NCBI RefSeq assembly: GCF_001766235.1
Contig: NZ_CP015164.1
Span: 806,001-870,000 of the forward strand
DNA: 64,000 nucleotides
From: Acetobacter ascendens
GTDB lineage: Bacteria > Pseudomonadota > Alphaproteobacteria > Acetobacterales > Acetobacteraceae
Direction of reading: 5' to 3'
The notes beneath the pieces are model-generated. The model worked only from the letters and a program-made list of their open reading frames with translations. It made no database searches and was not told where the DNA came from. Made by a program: the position numbers and the translations under genes. This document shows, piece by piece, positions 8,118 through 17,049 of this stretch (positions are counted from its first letter, which is position 1; each line of letters begins with the position of its first letter).

Positions 8118-9545
8118 TTACAGATAAGGCATGAACAATCTGGCAAACGCATCTCGAATTTGGATGATCTTGTTGCGGTTATCCAGATCATAATGTGTGA
8201 GCCGTTTGTTGCGATGCTTGGTGATGAAATCATCCAGCATTTCAGCCAATACGGTATCGTAGATTTCCATATTGACTTCAAAATTCAGCCTGAGGCTACG
8301 AATATCAAGATTGGAACTTCCCACACAAGACCAAGCGCGATCCACCACCATCAACTTGGAATGGTTGAATGGCGGATTTGCCAGCCACACCCGTACACCT
8401 GCATTCAGCAAAGGTGCGATATTTGCGGCACAGGCCCAATCCAGTGGGAGATGATTGCTCTGGCGGGGTATGACAAGATCAACCTGCACACCGCGAAGAG
8501 CCGCCAGCCCCAGTTCAGACATAAGGCGTTGTCCCGGTAAAAAATAAGGCGTCATCAACCTTACGTTTTTGCGGGCCAGCGTGATGGCCTGCAACATGGT
8601 GTATTCTATTTTTTCCAGATCCGTATCTGGCCCAGCCGTAACAATACGCGCCAGTGATTCCCCTGTGCTTTTATGCTCCTGAAAATACAGATCACCATGC
8701 AGGCGTTCCTGCGTGGTAAAATACCAATCCCACGCGGCGGCCTCGGCCAACTGACGAACCACCGGGCCTTCTACTTTAAAATGCGTGTCTGATACCGGGT
8801 GCTTGGGTTTGCGGGAGACCATGTTTTCATCCGCAATATTCAGACCGCCTAAAAAGCCGATACGCCCATCTACCACCAGAATTTTGCGGTGGTCTCGCAA
8901 ATTGATAAAAGGCATCCGCCACGGCAGTAAGGAATGCATAAAGCGTGCGCACGGCACCCCTGCCCGCCGCAGCCGATGGTAAAGGGGGGATAGAAAATAA
9001 CCGCTACCTATGCCATCAACCAGCACACGTACTTGCACGCCGCGTTTATGGGCTGCAACCAGTTTATCTGCAAACAGGCCGCCAATTTTGTCATCTCTGA
9101 AAATATAGGAACATAGCAAAATACTTTTGCTGGCGTGTTCTATGGCATCCAGCATATGTGGGTATCCGCCATCTCCATCATGTAGCGGAATGATGGAATT
9201 GCCACCTACCAGAGCACGACTGCTGAGCTTGCCCACCATAAGTGCTAATGGCGCAAACTGGCCTTCTAGCTCTCTGTTCCAAGATGAAGGCTGATCTATT
9301 TCCAACCTACGGGGAGACCGATCTCCTACCAGCTTTTTGGCCAAGCGGGTCACGCGGTTGATGCCAAACATCAGATAAAGGGTTGTGCCCAGCAGCGGCA
9401 TAAAAACACATGCGCCTATCCACCCGATAGCAGATGCCGTGTTGCGTTTTGTAAGAAGAATGTGCAACCCGACAGAAACAACCAGCACAAACCTGATAAC
9501 TGTAAGCGCAAGCGTAAAGGGTGAAATGGATAAGTCTGGCAACAT
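8118..9545 (-). CDS. cls: Cardiolipin synthase (phospholipase D type)
   Basis: Two N-terminal membrane segments (about residues 10-60) are followed by two phospholipase D domains. Each carries an HKD motif: HRKILVVDGRIGFLGG near residue 235 and HSKLMVVDRAWSCVGSSN near residue 410. The enzyme condenses two phosphatidylglycerols to cardiolipin and glycerol at the inner membrane. Length (475-481) is normal for bacterial Cls. A GTG at 9563 is an alternative start; the ATG at 9545 overlaps the start of yraN on the other strand within a CATG. It is convergent with the EEP gene, with three bases between stops. Confidence 0.92.
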   Translation of the reverse strand: MLPDLSISPFTLALTVIRFVLVVSVGLHILLTKRNTASAIGWIGACVFMPLLGTTLYLMFGINRVTRLAKKLVGDRSPRRLEIDQPSSWNRELEGQFAPLALMVGKLSSRALVGGNSIIPLHDGDGGYPHMLDAIEHASKSILLCSYIFRDDKIGGLFADKLVAAHKRGVQVRVLVDGIGSGYFLSPLYHRLRRAGVPCARFMHSLLPWRMPFINLRDHRKILVVDGRIGFLGGLNIADENMVSRKPKHPVSDTHFKVEGPVVRQLAEAAAWDWYFTTQERLHGDLYFQEHKSTGESLARIVTAGPDTDLEKIEYTMLQAITLARKNVRLMTPYFLPGQRLMSELGLAALRGVQVDLVIPRQSNHLPLDWACAANIAPLLNAGVRVWLANPPFNHSKLMVVDRAWSCVGSSNLDIRSLRLNFEVNMEIYDTVLAEMLDDFITKHRNKRLTHYDLDNRNKIIQIRDAFARLFMPYL

Positions 9546-9993
9546 GATAGATAAAATGCTCACACAAAATGGGCTGGTCTATAAGATACCGAACAAAGTG
9601 GCTGCAAAACAGGGGCCAGCATTTTTGCAGAAACAAAGAAGTGGCAGTGTTGCTTACACGCAAGGCGTGGCTGCAGAACAGCAAGCCTGCCACTGGCTAG
9701 AGCAGGACGGATGGACTGTGCTTTTGCGCAGAGCCCGCACCCACCGCGGCGAAATTGATATTGTGGCCAGTAAAGCAGCAGTTCTGTGTTTTGTGGAAGT
9801 AAAAAAACGGCGTTCTATAGAAGAGGCATTGGTAAGTTTACAACCAGCGCAACAGCGGCGCTTGTTCCGGGCAGCGGAATGCTTGTTGCAAAAACATCCG
9901 TATTGGCAATACGAAGAAATGCGTTTTGATCTGTTTGTGTTTGATAATGCAGGCAAAATGGAACGGTTAGAAGATATTCTCCGCCAAATGTAA
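9544..9993 (+). CDS. UPF0102/YraN family nuclease-like protein
   Basis: The conserved YraN core begins about 35 residues in: GVAAEQQACHWLEQDGW, then RTHRGEIDIVASKAAVLCFVEVKKR, an E-x-D...E-x-K array like the active site of Holliday-junction resolvase-type endonucleases, and a C-terminal helix with FDLFVFDN. The biochemical role of the family is not settled. The start is uncertain: ATGs at 9526 (preceded by AAAGGG), 9544 and 9556 are all possible, and all give a longer N-terminus than usual. The 5' end overlaps cls head to head. Confidence 0.82.
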   Translation: MIDKMLTQNGLVYKIPNKVAAKQGPAFLQKQRSGSVAYTQGVAAEQQACHWLEQDGWTVLLRRARTHRGEIDIVASKAAVLCFVEVKKRRSIEEALVSLQPAQQRRLFRAAECLLQKHPYWQYEEMRFDLFVFDNAGKMERLEDILRQM

Positions 9994-10026
9994 AAAAGGC
10001 GCTTCTGTAACAGGAGCGCCTTTAAA
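9994..10026. terminator. Bidirectional intrinsic terminator
   Basis: AAAGGCGCT and AGCGCCTTT form a 9-bp stem, with further pairing in the loop. It follows the yraN stop on the plus strand. On the minus strand it is followed by a T6 run and lies downstream of the His-rich gene at 10055, so it probably serves both convergent genes. Confidence 0.8.
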
Positions 10027-10054
10027 ACATTCGTGGGTATAAAAAGAGAAAAGA

Positions 10055-10372
10055 TCAGGTGCGGTGGCGATGTTTTACACTATGTGCAGAAACGGCATGT
10101 GCTGGATGATAGCTTACAAGCCGTACCATGCTATGGGCTTTACCACGCTGGGCAGCAGCCAGAACAACACGGTGTGAAGACTTGGCCACAGCAACGTGCC
10201 GCACATGGTGCACAACTGGCGGCGGCGCTGCTGTAAGCGCCGCAAAAGTCAGCTTGCTGGCTTCCAGATCAGAAATAATGCGTTCTGCTCGAGCAGAGGA
10301 AGAAGTGATGACTAACCCTACGCCAAGTGCTGTAAGAGCAAGAGCGCCACGTACAACCGCAACTCGTTTCAT
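10055..10372 (-). CDS. Small secreted His/Ala-rich protein, unknown function
   Basis: A 105-residue protein with a clear Sec signal: positively charged MKR, a hydrophobic stretch ALALTALGVGLVI and an Ala-x-Ala cleavage site near residue 29. The mature part is basic and histidine-rich (VVHHVRHVAV, then SAHSVKHRHRT at the end) with no recognisable domain. It has its own promoter-like sequence and a strong terminator, so it appears to be a real single-gene unit. The histidines suggest metal or acid-related function in the periplasm, which is only a guess. I do not recognise the family. Confidence 0.65.
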   Translation of the reverse strand: MKRVAVVRGALALTALGVGLVITSSSARAERIISDLEASKLTFAALTAAPPPVVHHVRHVAVAKSSHRVVLAAAQRGKAHSMVRLVSYHPAHAVSAHSVKHRHRT

Positions 10373-10408
10373 TAATCTGATCCCAGCCTGTTTCTCTTTT
10401 CTTTAGGG

Positions 10409-10436
10409 ACTATACAGCCCCTCCCCCACTTGACAA
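10409..10436 (-). promoter_or_regulatory. Sigma70-type promoter for the secreted protein gene
   Basis: On the minus strand TTGTCA (10436-10431) and TATAGT (10414-10409) are separated by 16 bp. This would start a transcript about 30 nt before the ATG at 10372. The match is good for both boxes; no activity data. Confidence 0.5.
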
Positions 10437-10444
10437 CCTAAAAA

Positions 10445-10783
10445 TCAGGCTGGGGCGTTACAAGGAATGTTTTTTTCCTTGAACAGGTTTTGCAGTTCAC
10501 CAGACTGGTACATTTCGGTAACAATATCGCACCCGCCAATGAATTCCCCTTTTACGTAAAGCTGGGGAATGGTCGGCCAGTTTGAGAAATCCTTAATGCC
10601 CTGGCGAATGCCCGGATCAGCCAGCACGTTTTCGGTTTTGAAAGGTACGCCAAGGTGCTGGAGAATCTGCACAACGCGCGCAGAAAAACCGCACTGAGGG
10701 AAATCGGCATCCCCTTTCATGAACAGCATAACGGGGTTGGCTTCAATGTCCTGCTTGATGCGCTGCTGTGCTGTATCTGTCAT
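10445..10783 (-). CDS. grxD: Monothiol glutaredoxin, Grx4 type
   Basis: A 112-residue thioredoxin-fold protein with the CGFS active site ([14 protein letters not shown]), the cis-Pro segment [19 protein letters not shown] and the GG glutathione-binding site. CGFS glutaredoxins bind a glutathione-ligated [2Fe-2S] cluster and work with BolA proteins in iron-sulfur trafficking. The bolA homologue is directly upstream on the same strand, a conserved pairing. It is the last gene of the purine-led cluster. Length and motifs are complete. Confidence 0.93.
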   Translation of the reverse strand: MTDTAQQRIKQDIEANPVMLFMKGDADFPQCGFSARVVQILQHLGVPFKTENVLADPGIRQGIKDFSNWPTIPQLYVKGEFIGGCDIVTEMYQSGELQNLFKEKNIPCNAPA

Positions 10784-10809
10784 GGTCTGATATCCTTAAA
10801 GCTAAGTGA

Positions 10810-11040
10810 TTAGGGAGCAGAAGTTGTAAGCGCCAGCGCATGCAGCTTGCCGCCCATGTGGCCTTGCAGGGCCTGATAGACAAGCTGATGCTGCCGCACG
10901 CGTGAAAGGCCCCGGAAGGCTTCGCTCACCACGGAACAGGCATAATGGTCACCATCCCCAGCCAGATCATCAATCTTGATCTGGGCATCCGGAAAAGCCT
11001 GCCGGATATAGGTTTCGAGTTCTGTGGCGGACATTGCCAT
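10810..11040 (-). CDS. BolA family protein (IbaG/BolA2-like)
   Basis: A 76-residue protein with the BolA fold pattern: ETYIRQAFPDAQIKIDDLAGDGDHYACSVVSEAF, the conserved His, then RVRQHQLVYQAL and a C-terminal HALAL. The short length and the DGDHY segment fit the IbaG/BolA2 subgroup that forms [2Fe-2S] heterocomplexes with CGFS glutaredoxins. It lies between purL and grxD. The start may be either of two close ATGs (11040 or 11034). Confidence 0.88.
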   Translation of the reverse strand: MAMSATELETYIRQAFPDAQIKIDDLAGDGDHYACSVVSEAFRGLSRVRQHQLVYQALQGHMGGKLHALALTTSAP

Positions 11041-11067
11041 CGGTCTGCTTCCTTCCCGCTTGTTTTG

Positions 11068-13272
11068 TTAGTTGCCCATCAGCGTCGGGAAAAACGCTTC
11101 ATGGGCCGTTTTCAGGCGTGCTGCGGATATGGTGACGCCGCTTGGCAGAATCAAATCATTTCCGCCTGAGCGGGCAATAATACGTGCTGGCACACCGGCT
11201 ACTTGTGCGCGTTCACACAGGGCTTTGCCGTCTGCCACACAAGCCAGATAGCGGGCCTGATCTTCACCAAACCAGAAGGCTTCTGGCCGGATGCCGGAAT
11301 CTGGGCTTTCCAGCTCACACCCAATGCCGCTTGCCATCACCATTTCTGCGGCGGCAACCATAATGCCACCATCAGCAATGTCATGGCATGCGGTAATGGT
11401 GCCATCCAGAATGGCGCTGCGCACAAAGTCACCATTGCGTTTTTCTGCGGCCAGATCGACCGGCGGCGCTGCACCAGCTTCCTGACCAAGGATTTCACGC
11501 AGCCAGATGGTCTGGCCAAGTTCACCCTTGGTTTCACCAATCAGCACCACGTCTGTTTCTGGCTGCATACCAAGGCCAACAGCCTTGTTAACATCATCCA
11601 GAACGCCCAACGCACCAATGGCGGGTGTGGGCAGAATGGCGGTGGTGGAGCCATCGGGGTTACGTGTTTCGTTATAAAGAGACACGTTGCCGCTAACGAC
11701 CGGGAAATCCAGCGCTGAACAGGCTTCCCCCATACCTTCAACCGCAGCCACAAATTGGCCCATGATCTCGGGCTTTTCTGGGTTGGCGAAGTTCAGGTTA
11801 TCCGTTACCGCCAATGGGCGTGCGCCGGTGGCTGTAAGGTTACGCCATGCCTCGGCAACAGCCTGTGCGCCACCCGTTTTGGGGTCTGCCTGACAGTAGC
11901 GCGGGGTGCAATCTGTGGTGATGGCCAGGCCGATGTCTGTATCTTCCACCTTCACAATGGCCGCATCAGCAGCGCCCGGGCGGCGGACTGTCTGCCCACC
12001 TACGGTGCTGTCATACTGGTTCCATACCCATGCGCGAGAGGCCAGATCTGGCGAACCTACCAGCTTAAGCAACGTGGCATCTAAAGAAAGCGGTGCATGC
12101 ACGCCTTCCAGCGGAGCCGGGGCTTTGGGTGGCGTTGCAGGGCGATCGTAAATGGGGGCCTGTTCTGCCAATGGGTCCAGCGGAATATCTGCTTCCAACT
12201 GCCCTTTGTGCTTAACTACGATGTGGCCGGTATCTGTCAGATGCCCGATAATGGCAAAATCCAGTTCCCATTTTTCAAAGATCTTGCGGGCCACGTCTGT
12301 CCGATCAGGGCGCAGCACCATCAGCATGCGTTCCTGGCTTTCAGACAACATCATTTCATAAGCCGTCATATTCGGCTCACGCTGTGGCACGGCATCCAGA
12401 TCAAGCTCGATACCTACGCCGCCCTTGCCTGCCATTTCTACGGAAGAAGATGTCAGACCGGCAGCGCCCATGTCCTGAATAGCCACAATGGCATCTGTTG
12501 CCATCAGTTCCAGGCAGGCTTCAATCAGCAGCTTTTCAATGAAGGGGTCACCTACCTGCACCGTGGGGCGCTTGGAAAGTGCATCTTCATCAAATTCGGC
12601 GGAAGACATGGTGGCACCATGAATACCATCGCGCCCTGTGCGAGAGCCTACGTAAACAACCGGGTTGCCAACACCTGCTGCGGCAGAAAGGAAGATACGG
12701 TCCTTACGGGCCAAACCAACCGTCATGGCGTTTACCAGCGGGTTGCCATCATAGGCTGGGTGGAAGTTAATTTCTCCGCCTACGGTGGGCACGCCAACGC
12801 AGTTACCATAGCCGCCAATACCACGCACTACGCCATCAATAACGCGGCGGGTTACGGGGTTTTCTGGGCTCCCAAAACGCAGGGCATTCAGGTTGGCAAT
12901 GGGGCGTGCGCCCATAGTGAACACATCGCGCAGAATACCACCAACACCCGTGGCCGCACCCTGATAAGGCTCGATAAAGGATGGGTGGTTATGGCTTTCC
13001 ATCTTAAAGATGGCAGCATAGCCCTGCCCGATATCTACCACACCAGCATTTTCACCGGGGCCATGAATAACCCACGGTGCTTTAGTCGGCAGCGTACGCA
13101 GCCACTTGCGGGAAGATTTGTAAGAACAGTGTTCCGACCACATCACAGAGAACACGCCCAGCTCTGTCAGGCTGGGGGTGCGGCCCATAATGGACAGCAC
13201 ACGGCCGTATTCCTCAGATGTCAGCCCGAATTCACGGGCAAGAGATTCATCAACGGTTACAGGCTTATTCAC
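11068..13272 (-). CDS. purL: Phosphoribosylformylglycinamidine synthase, large subunit
   Basis: A 734-residue protein of the small PurL class that needs separate PurQ and PurS partners. It converts FGAR to FGAM using ATP and glutamine-derived ammonia. Visible motifs include [40 protein letters not shown], and [18 protein letters not shown], with a second AIR-synthase-like half containing [14 protein letters not shown] and [11 protein letters not shown]. It starts with GTG, overlapping the purQ stop by four bases (GTGA), which suggests coupled translation. Length and domain order are normal. Confidence 0.96.
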   Translation of the reverse strand: MNKPVTVDESLAREFGLTSEEYGRVLSIMGRTPSLTELGVFSVMWSEHCSYKSSRKWLRTLPTKAPWVIHGPGENAGVVDIGQGYAAIFKMESHNHPSFIEPYQGAATGVGGILRDVFTMGARPIANLNALRFGSPENPVTRRVIDGVVRGIGGYGNCVGVPTVGGEINFHPAYDGNPLVNAMTVGLARKDRIFLSAAAGVGNPVVYVGSRTGRDGIHGATMSSAEFDEDALSKRPTVQVGDPFIEKLLIEACLELMATDAIVAIQDMGAAGLTSSSVEMAGKGGVGIELDLDAVPQREPNMTAYEMMLSESQERMLMVLRPDRTDVARKIFEKWELDFAIIGHLTDTGHIVVKHKGQLEADIPLDPLAEQAPIYDRPATPPKAPAPLEGVHAPLSLDATLLKLVGSPDLASRAWVWNQYDSTVGGQTVRRPGAADAAIVKVEDTDIGLAITTDCTPRYCQADPKTGGAQAVAEAWRNLTATGARPLAVTDNLNFANPEKPEIMGQFVAAVEGMGEACSALDFPVVSGNVSLYNETRNPDGSTTAILPTPAIGALGVLDDVNKAVGLGMQPETDVVLIGETKGELGQTIWLREILGQEAGAAPPVDLAAEKRNGDFVRSAILDGTITACHDIADGGIMVAAAEMVMASGIGCELESPDSGIRPEAFWFGEDQARYLACVADGKALCERAQVAGVPARIIARSGGNDLILPSGVTISAARLKTAHEAFFPTLMGN

Positions 13273-13970
13273 CGGACTACAGCCTCCACCAAACCTTGGA
13301 ACAACGGCAGACCATCTTCACCGCCCATCAGAGGATCAACCAGATCTTCCGGATGAGGCATCATGCCGCAAATGCGTTTGTTTTCGCTAAGAATGCCCGC
13401 AATGCTGTTAACGCTGCCATTGGGGTTACTGGTGGCATCATCAGCCTGCACGTTGCCTTTGGCATCGGCATAGCGGAAAGCCACAAGGCCTTCGCCTTCA
13501 AGCCGTTCCAGCGTGGCAATATCTGCCGTGTAATTGCCATCACCATGCGCCAGTGGGGTGCGGAAAACATCGCCCTTTTTCCACTTATGGGTGAAAGGCG
13601 TGTTTTCGGCTTCCACCTTCAGGTAGCAATCCTGAGAGAGGAAGCGCAGATTGGCGTTGCGCAACAGTGCACCGGGCAAAAGCCCCGTTTCCGTTAAGAT
13701 CTGGAAGCCGTTGCAAACACCCAAGATATGGCCGCCCTTTTGGGCAAAGGCTTTGATAGCCCCCATGATGGGAGAATGCGCGGCCATAGCACCACAGCGC
13801 AGATAATCGCCATAGCTAAAACCACCTGGCAGCACGACCAGATCGGTATCTCCCAGATCTGTTTCATGGTGCCAGATCATGCGCGGAGCCTGCCCTGTAA
13901 CGTGCTTGAGGGCAATGGCCATATCGCGCTCCCGGTTCGTGCCGGGGAATACGATAATTGCTGCTTTCAT
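13269..13970 (-). CDS. purQ: Phosphoribosylformylglycinamidine synthase, glutaminase subunit
   Basis: A 233-residue class I glutamine amidotransferase. It starts [16 protein letters not shown], typical of PurQ; five further in-frame codons upstream belong to the preceding gene. The nucleophile Cys is in [20 protein letters not shown] and the His/Glu pair in [11 protein letters not shown]. It supplies ammonia to PurL. The start overlaps the stop of the Rap1a-like gene (ATGA) and the stop overlaps purL, so three consecutive genes are chained by 4-bp overlaps. Confidence 0.95.
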   Translation of the reverse strand: MKAAIIVFPGTNRERDMAIALKHVTGQAPRMIWHHETDLGDTDLVVLPGGFSYGDYLRCGAMAAHSPIMGAIKAFAQKGGHILGVCNGFQILTETGLLPGALLRNANLRFLSQDCYLKVEAENTPFTHKWKKGDVFRTPLAHGDGNYTADIATLERLEGEGLVAFRYADAKGNVQADDATSNPNGSVNSIAGILSENKRICGMMPHPEDLVDPLMGGEDGLPLFQGLVEAVVR

Positions 13971-14338
13971 TTTTTCACACTGCACGGATAAGAGGCATGC
14001 AGGGCGGCAAAAACACTTTCACCAACCGGCTTGTCCAGTGTTTCGGAATGCGCTTTCAGCCAAGCAAGAACCTTGGAACGCATAACGGGCATGGTTTCTG
14101 TAGTCGGCACACAAAAACCTGCAGGCGCAGATGGATCACCCTCGTTCCGATCATTGATCTTGGAGAGAGAAACACCATCCGTCAGGCCGCCAATATAGGC
14201 ATCGCAAATGCCTGCGCCGGTGGCACGTGCGCAAATGCGGGCAAAGTTACCTGCCTTCATGGGCGCAATGCGCTGGGCATGGGCAAAGCCCGGTGCCGCA
14301 CATGCCAGGGCCAAAGTTACAAGGAGGGTGCGCTTCAT
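13967..14338 (-). CDS. Rap1a/Tai-like secreted protein inside the purine operon
   Basis: A 123-residue protein with a Sec signal peptide ([21 protein letters not shown], cleavage after Ala-21). The mature part has the pattern of the Rap1a/Tai immunity family: a first Cys in [22 protein letters not shown], and [21 protein letters not shown], with a last Cys near the end, so two disulfides are plausible. Named Rap1a proteins protect against type VI peptidoglycan amidases, but many homologues are orphans with no effector. Here no effector gene is adjacent. It overlaps purS and purQ by four bases each (ATGA), so it must be translated with them. The family call is moderately sure; the role is unknown. 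Confidence 0.7.
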   Translation of the reverse strand: MKRTLLVTLALACAAPGFAHAQRIAPMKAGNFARICARATGAGICDAYIGGLTDGVSLSKINDRNEGDPSAPAGFCVPTTETMPVMRSKVLAWLKAHSETLDKPVGESVFAALHASYPCSVKK

Positions 14339-14577
14339 TCCACCACCTCTACAGAGTAATCTTCAATCACCAGATTGGCCAGCAGATCACACGCCATGGC
14401 ATCGGCCTTTTTCTGGGCTTCCTCTGCCTTTGCGCCGGGCAGATCCAGCTCAATCACCTTGCCCACGCGCACATCTTGCACGCCGTCAAAGCCAAGTGTC
14501 TGCAATGCGTGGCTAATGGCCTTGCCCTGCGGATCCAGAACACCGTCTTTCAGCATGACGGTTACACGTACCTTCAT
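14335..14577 (-). CDS. purS: Phosphoribosylformylglycinamidine synthase, PurS subunit
   Basis: An 80-residue protein with the PurS fold: KVRVTVMLKDGVLDPQGKAI, then LGFDGVQDVRVGKVIELDL and LANLVIEDYSVEV at the end. PurS dimers bridge PurQ and PurL and help channel ammonia. The ATG at 14577 follows GGGAG at good spacing; the TTG two codons earlier is unlikely. The stop overlaps the next gene by four bases. Confidence 0.93.
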   Translation of the reverse strand: MKVRVTVMLKDGVLDPQGKAISHALQTLGFDGVQDVRVGKVIELDLPGAKAEEAQKKADAMACDLLANLVIEDYSVEVVE

Positions 14578-14605
14578 TTTCAAGCTCCCGTTGCCACCAG
14601 CGTGG

Positions 14606-15373
14606 TTACTGAACCGTTTCCGGCCCCTTCATATCTCCGCCTGCCCCGTTTTCTGGCAGGATACCCATGCGGCGCGCCACTTCCTGATAGGCTTCTTTTA
14701 CGTTGCCCATATCGCGGCGGAACCGGTCTTTATCCAGTTTTTCGTTTGTGTGCATATCCCACAGGCGGCAGTTATCTGGCGAGATTTCATCAGCCAGTAC
14801 AATCTGCATATCTTCGCCTTCCCAGATGCGGCCGAACTCCAGTTTGAAGTCTACCAACTGGATGCCAATGCCGCTGAACAGGCCGCACAGAAAATCATTT
14901 ACCCGCATGGCCATGCCGGTAATTTCTTCCATATCGTGCGGGCAGGCCCAGCCGAAGGCGATGATGTGGTCTTCTGAAACCAGAGGATCACCCAGCGCGT
15001 CATTCTTGTAATAGAATTCCACAATCGGGCGTGGCAGGCGCTCACCTTCGGGAATATCAAAGCGCTTGGAAATGCTGCCAGCGGCAATATTGCGCACAAC
15101 TACTTCCAATGGAATGATTTCCACTTCCTTTACCAACTGCTCACGCATATTGATGCGGCGGATAAAGTGCGTGGGAATGCCGATTTCCTGCAACCGCAGC
15201 ATCAGAAATTCACTGATACGGTTGTTCAGAACGCCTTTCCCGGTAATTACGCCGCTTTTTGCGCCGTTCCCTACTGTGGCATCGTCCTTGAAATATTGCA
15301 CAAGGGTGCCAGGTTCGGGGCCTTCAAAAAGGATTTTGGCTTTACCTTCATAAAGCTGACGCCGACGGGCCAT
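14606..15373 (-). CDS. purC: Phosphoribosylaminoimidazole-succinocarboxamide synthase (SAICAR synthase)
   Basis: A 255-residue protein, normal length. It opens [20 protein letters not shown] and carries the ATP-grasp-like signatures [16 protein letters not shown], the acidic VDFKLEFGR and [13 protein letters not shown] of PurC. It joins aspartate to CAIR in step 8 of purine synthesis. The ATG follows AAGGA. The 155-bp gap from purB contains three stem-loops and may hold its promoter or a leader structure. Confidence 0.96.
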   Translation of the reverse strand: MARRRQLYEGKAKILFEGPEPGTLVQYFKDDATVGNGAKSGVITGKGVLNNRISEFLMLRLQEIGIPTHFIRRINMREQLVKEVEIIPLEVVVRNIAAGSISKRFDIPEGERLPRPIVEFYYKNDALGDPLVSEDHIIAFGWACPHDMEEITGMAMRVNDFLCGLFSGIGIQLVDFKLEFGRIWEGEDMQIVLADEISPDNCRLWDMHTNEKLDKDRFRRDMGNVKEAYQEVARRMGILPENGAGGDMKGPETVQ

Positions 15374-15403
15374 GATGATCCTTACCTGTCGAAAAAGGGT
15401 AAA

Positions 15404-15514
15404 GCCAGTTCGGGCAGAACTGGCTATTATTCAAGGGGCCAGCCAGTATGGCCCCTTACATACTAGAATATGGTTCATAGCAGGCTTCCGGGTAGGAAGA
15501 TATATCCTGCTATG
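15404..15514 (-). other. Three stem-loops in the purB-purC gap
   Basis: Three perfect inverted repeats lie in tandem: GCCAGTTC/GAACTGGC (15404-15424), AAGGGGCC/GGCCCCTT (15433-15457) and CATAGCAGG/CCTGCTATG (15476-15514), the last with an inner CTTCC/GGAAG stem. None is followed by a proper T-run on the minus strand. They could be a purB terminator, an RNA-stabilising structure or a leader of purC. They do not match a purine riboswitch that I recognise. Confidence 0.5.
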
Positions 15515-15528
15515 ACAAGGGAGCCTGC

Positions 15529-16878
15529 TTACTGGCGGGGCCCTGTTTCACCAAAGATTTTTTCGTACTGGGTATCCAGCGCTTTCAGGTGCTGGCGGCT
15601 ATCCATTGCCGCGTCCAGAACGTCTGGAGAGATACGGCCAGAAATTTCCGGATCTGCATCCAGATTTTCACGGAAAGTTTTGCATTCTGGTGTGCCCAGC
15701 TTGGTCCATGTTTCCATGGCATTACGCTGCACAATCCGGTAGGCATCCTCACGTGAAAGGCCAGCTTTGGCCAGTGCCAGCAGCACCTCACCGGAATGCA
15801 CCACACCGCCAAGACTTTCAATGTTGGCGGCCATGCGGTCTGGATACACCAGCATTTTGGAGATCATGCCAGATAGGCGCACAAGAGCAAAATCCAGCCC
15901 GATTGTGGCATCTGGGCAGATGTTCCGTTCTACGGAAGAATGGCTGATATCGCGCTCATGCCACAGGGCCACGTCTTCCAGCGCCGGAATAACAGCGGCG
16001 CGTACCAAGCGGGCCAGACCTGTCAGGTTTTCTGTCAGCACCGGGTTGCGCTTGTGCGGCATGGCGGAAGAGCCCTTCTGGCCCTTATGGAAGAATTCTT
16101 CTGCTTCACGCACTTCAGAACGCTGGAGGTGGCGTACTTCAATGGCCAAACGTTCAATGCCGCTGGCAATCACAGCCAGAGCACAGAAATAAGCAGCATG
16201 CCGATCACGCGGAATAACCTGCGTGGAAACGGTTTCCGGCTTCAGGCCCAAACGTTCTGCCACATAGGATTCAACGCGTGGGTCCAGATGCGCATAGGTG
16301 CCTACAGCGCCAGAAATGGCACAGGTGGCAATTTCAGCACGTGCTGTTTCAAGCCGTTCTTTGTTACGGGCGAATTCTGCGTAATGGCCAGCCAGCTTCA
16401 GCCCGAAGGATGTGGGTTCAGCATGAATGCCGTGGCTGCGACCAATGGTGAGAGTATGCTTATGTTCGAAAGCGCGTGTTTTCAGCGCATCCAGAACACC
16501 ATCCAGATCTTTCAGAAGCAGGTCTGTGGCCTGTACAAGCTGCACAGCCAAGCAGGTATCCAGCACATCGGATGATGTCATGCCTAGATGTACAAAGCGG
16601 CTTTCTGGGCCAACCTTTTCTGCCAGCCATGTCAGGAAGGCAATGACATCGTGCCGGGTTTCGGCTTCAATTTCATCAATGCGGGCCAGATCGGCATCAG
16701 AAAAAGCGGCCATTGCGGCATCGCCCTTTTCGCGCACAACCTTAGCGGCTTCCTTTGGCACGGTGCCATATTCAGCCATGGCTTCACACGCCAGCGCTTC
16801 AATTTCAAACCAGATGCGATAGCGGTTTGTGGGAGACCAGATGGCGGCCATGACGGGGCGAGTATAACGCGGCACCAT
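15529..16878 (-). CDS. purB: Adenylosuccinate lyase
   Basis: A 449-residue enzyme of the fumarase/aspartase superfamily. The start MVPRYTRPVMAAIWSP is the typical PurB N-terminus and is preceded by AAGGA; the frame continues upstream to 17004 but that part has no family similarity. Conserved regions include HLGMTSSDVLDTCLAVQL, TIGRSHGIHAEPTSFG and the signature loop GSSAMPHKRNPVLTENLTG. It acts twice, releasing fumarate from SAICAR and from adenylosuccinate. It is the first gene of the purine cluster. Confidence 0.96.
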   Translation of the reverse strand: MVPRYTRPVMAAIWSPTNRYRIWFEIEALACEAMAEYGTVPKEAAKVVREKGDAAMAAFSDADLARIDEIEAETRHDVIAFLTWLAEKVGPESRFVHLGMTSSDVLDTCLAVQLVQATDLLLKDLDGVLDALKTRAFEHKHTLTIGRSHGIHAEPTSFGLKLAGHYAEFARNKERLETARAEIATCAISGAVGTYAHLDPRVESYVAERLGLKPETVSTQVIPRDRHAAYFCALAVIASGIERLAIEVRHLQRSEVREAEEFFHKGQKGSSAMPHKRNPVLTENLTGLARLVRAAVIPALEDVALWHERDISHSSVERNICPDATIGLDFALVRLSGMISKMLVYPDRMAANIESLGGVVHSGEVLLALAKAGLSREDAYRIVQRNAMETWTKLGTPECKTFRENLDADPEISGRISPDVLDAAMDSRQHLKALDTQYEKIFGETGPRQ

Positions 16879-17049
16879 AACGCAAAATTCCTTAACCAAA
16901 ACAATAAAGCCAACAGGTGGCGTCTCTCTAGCGGATTTCGCGCCTTTCGTCTGCCCGCAAAGCGGAAAACTTTGACTTTTTGTATTCCTTCCCGAAACTG
17001 CCACCTTTTCGGGCGCATTTTGTGCCCTGTTTTACGAATCGGAGCTCAC

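Noticed and set aside
12097-13356. A 419-codon open frame on the plus strand over purL
   Set aside because: It is antisense to a well-conserved gene with all PurL motifs, has an improbable Cys/His-rich composition and no ribosome site; a shadow of codon bias.
16588-17049. Long N-terminal extension of the TerC protein
   Set aside because: It is antisense to purB; the GTG at 17050 has a ribosome site and gives the normal TerC N-terminus.
16879-17049. Possible yybP-ykoY manganese riboswitch before terC
   Set aside because: Such riboswitches often precede TerC-family genes, but the conserved core sequences are not present in this leader.
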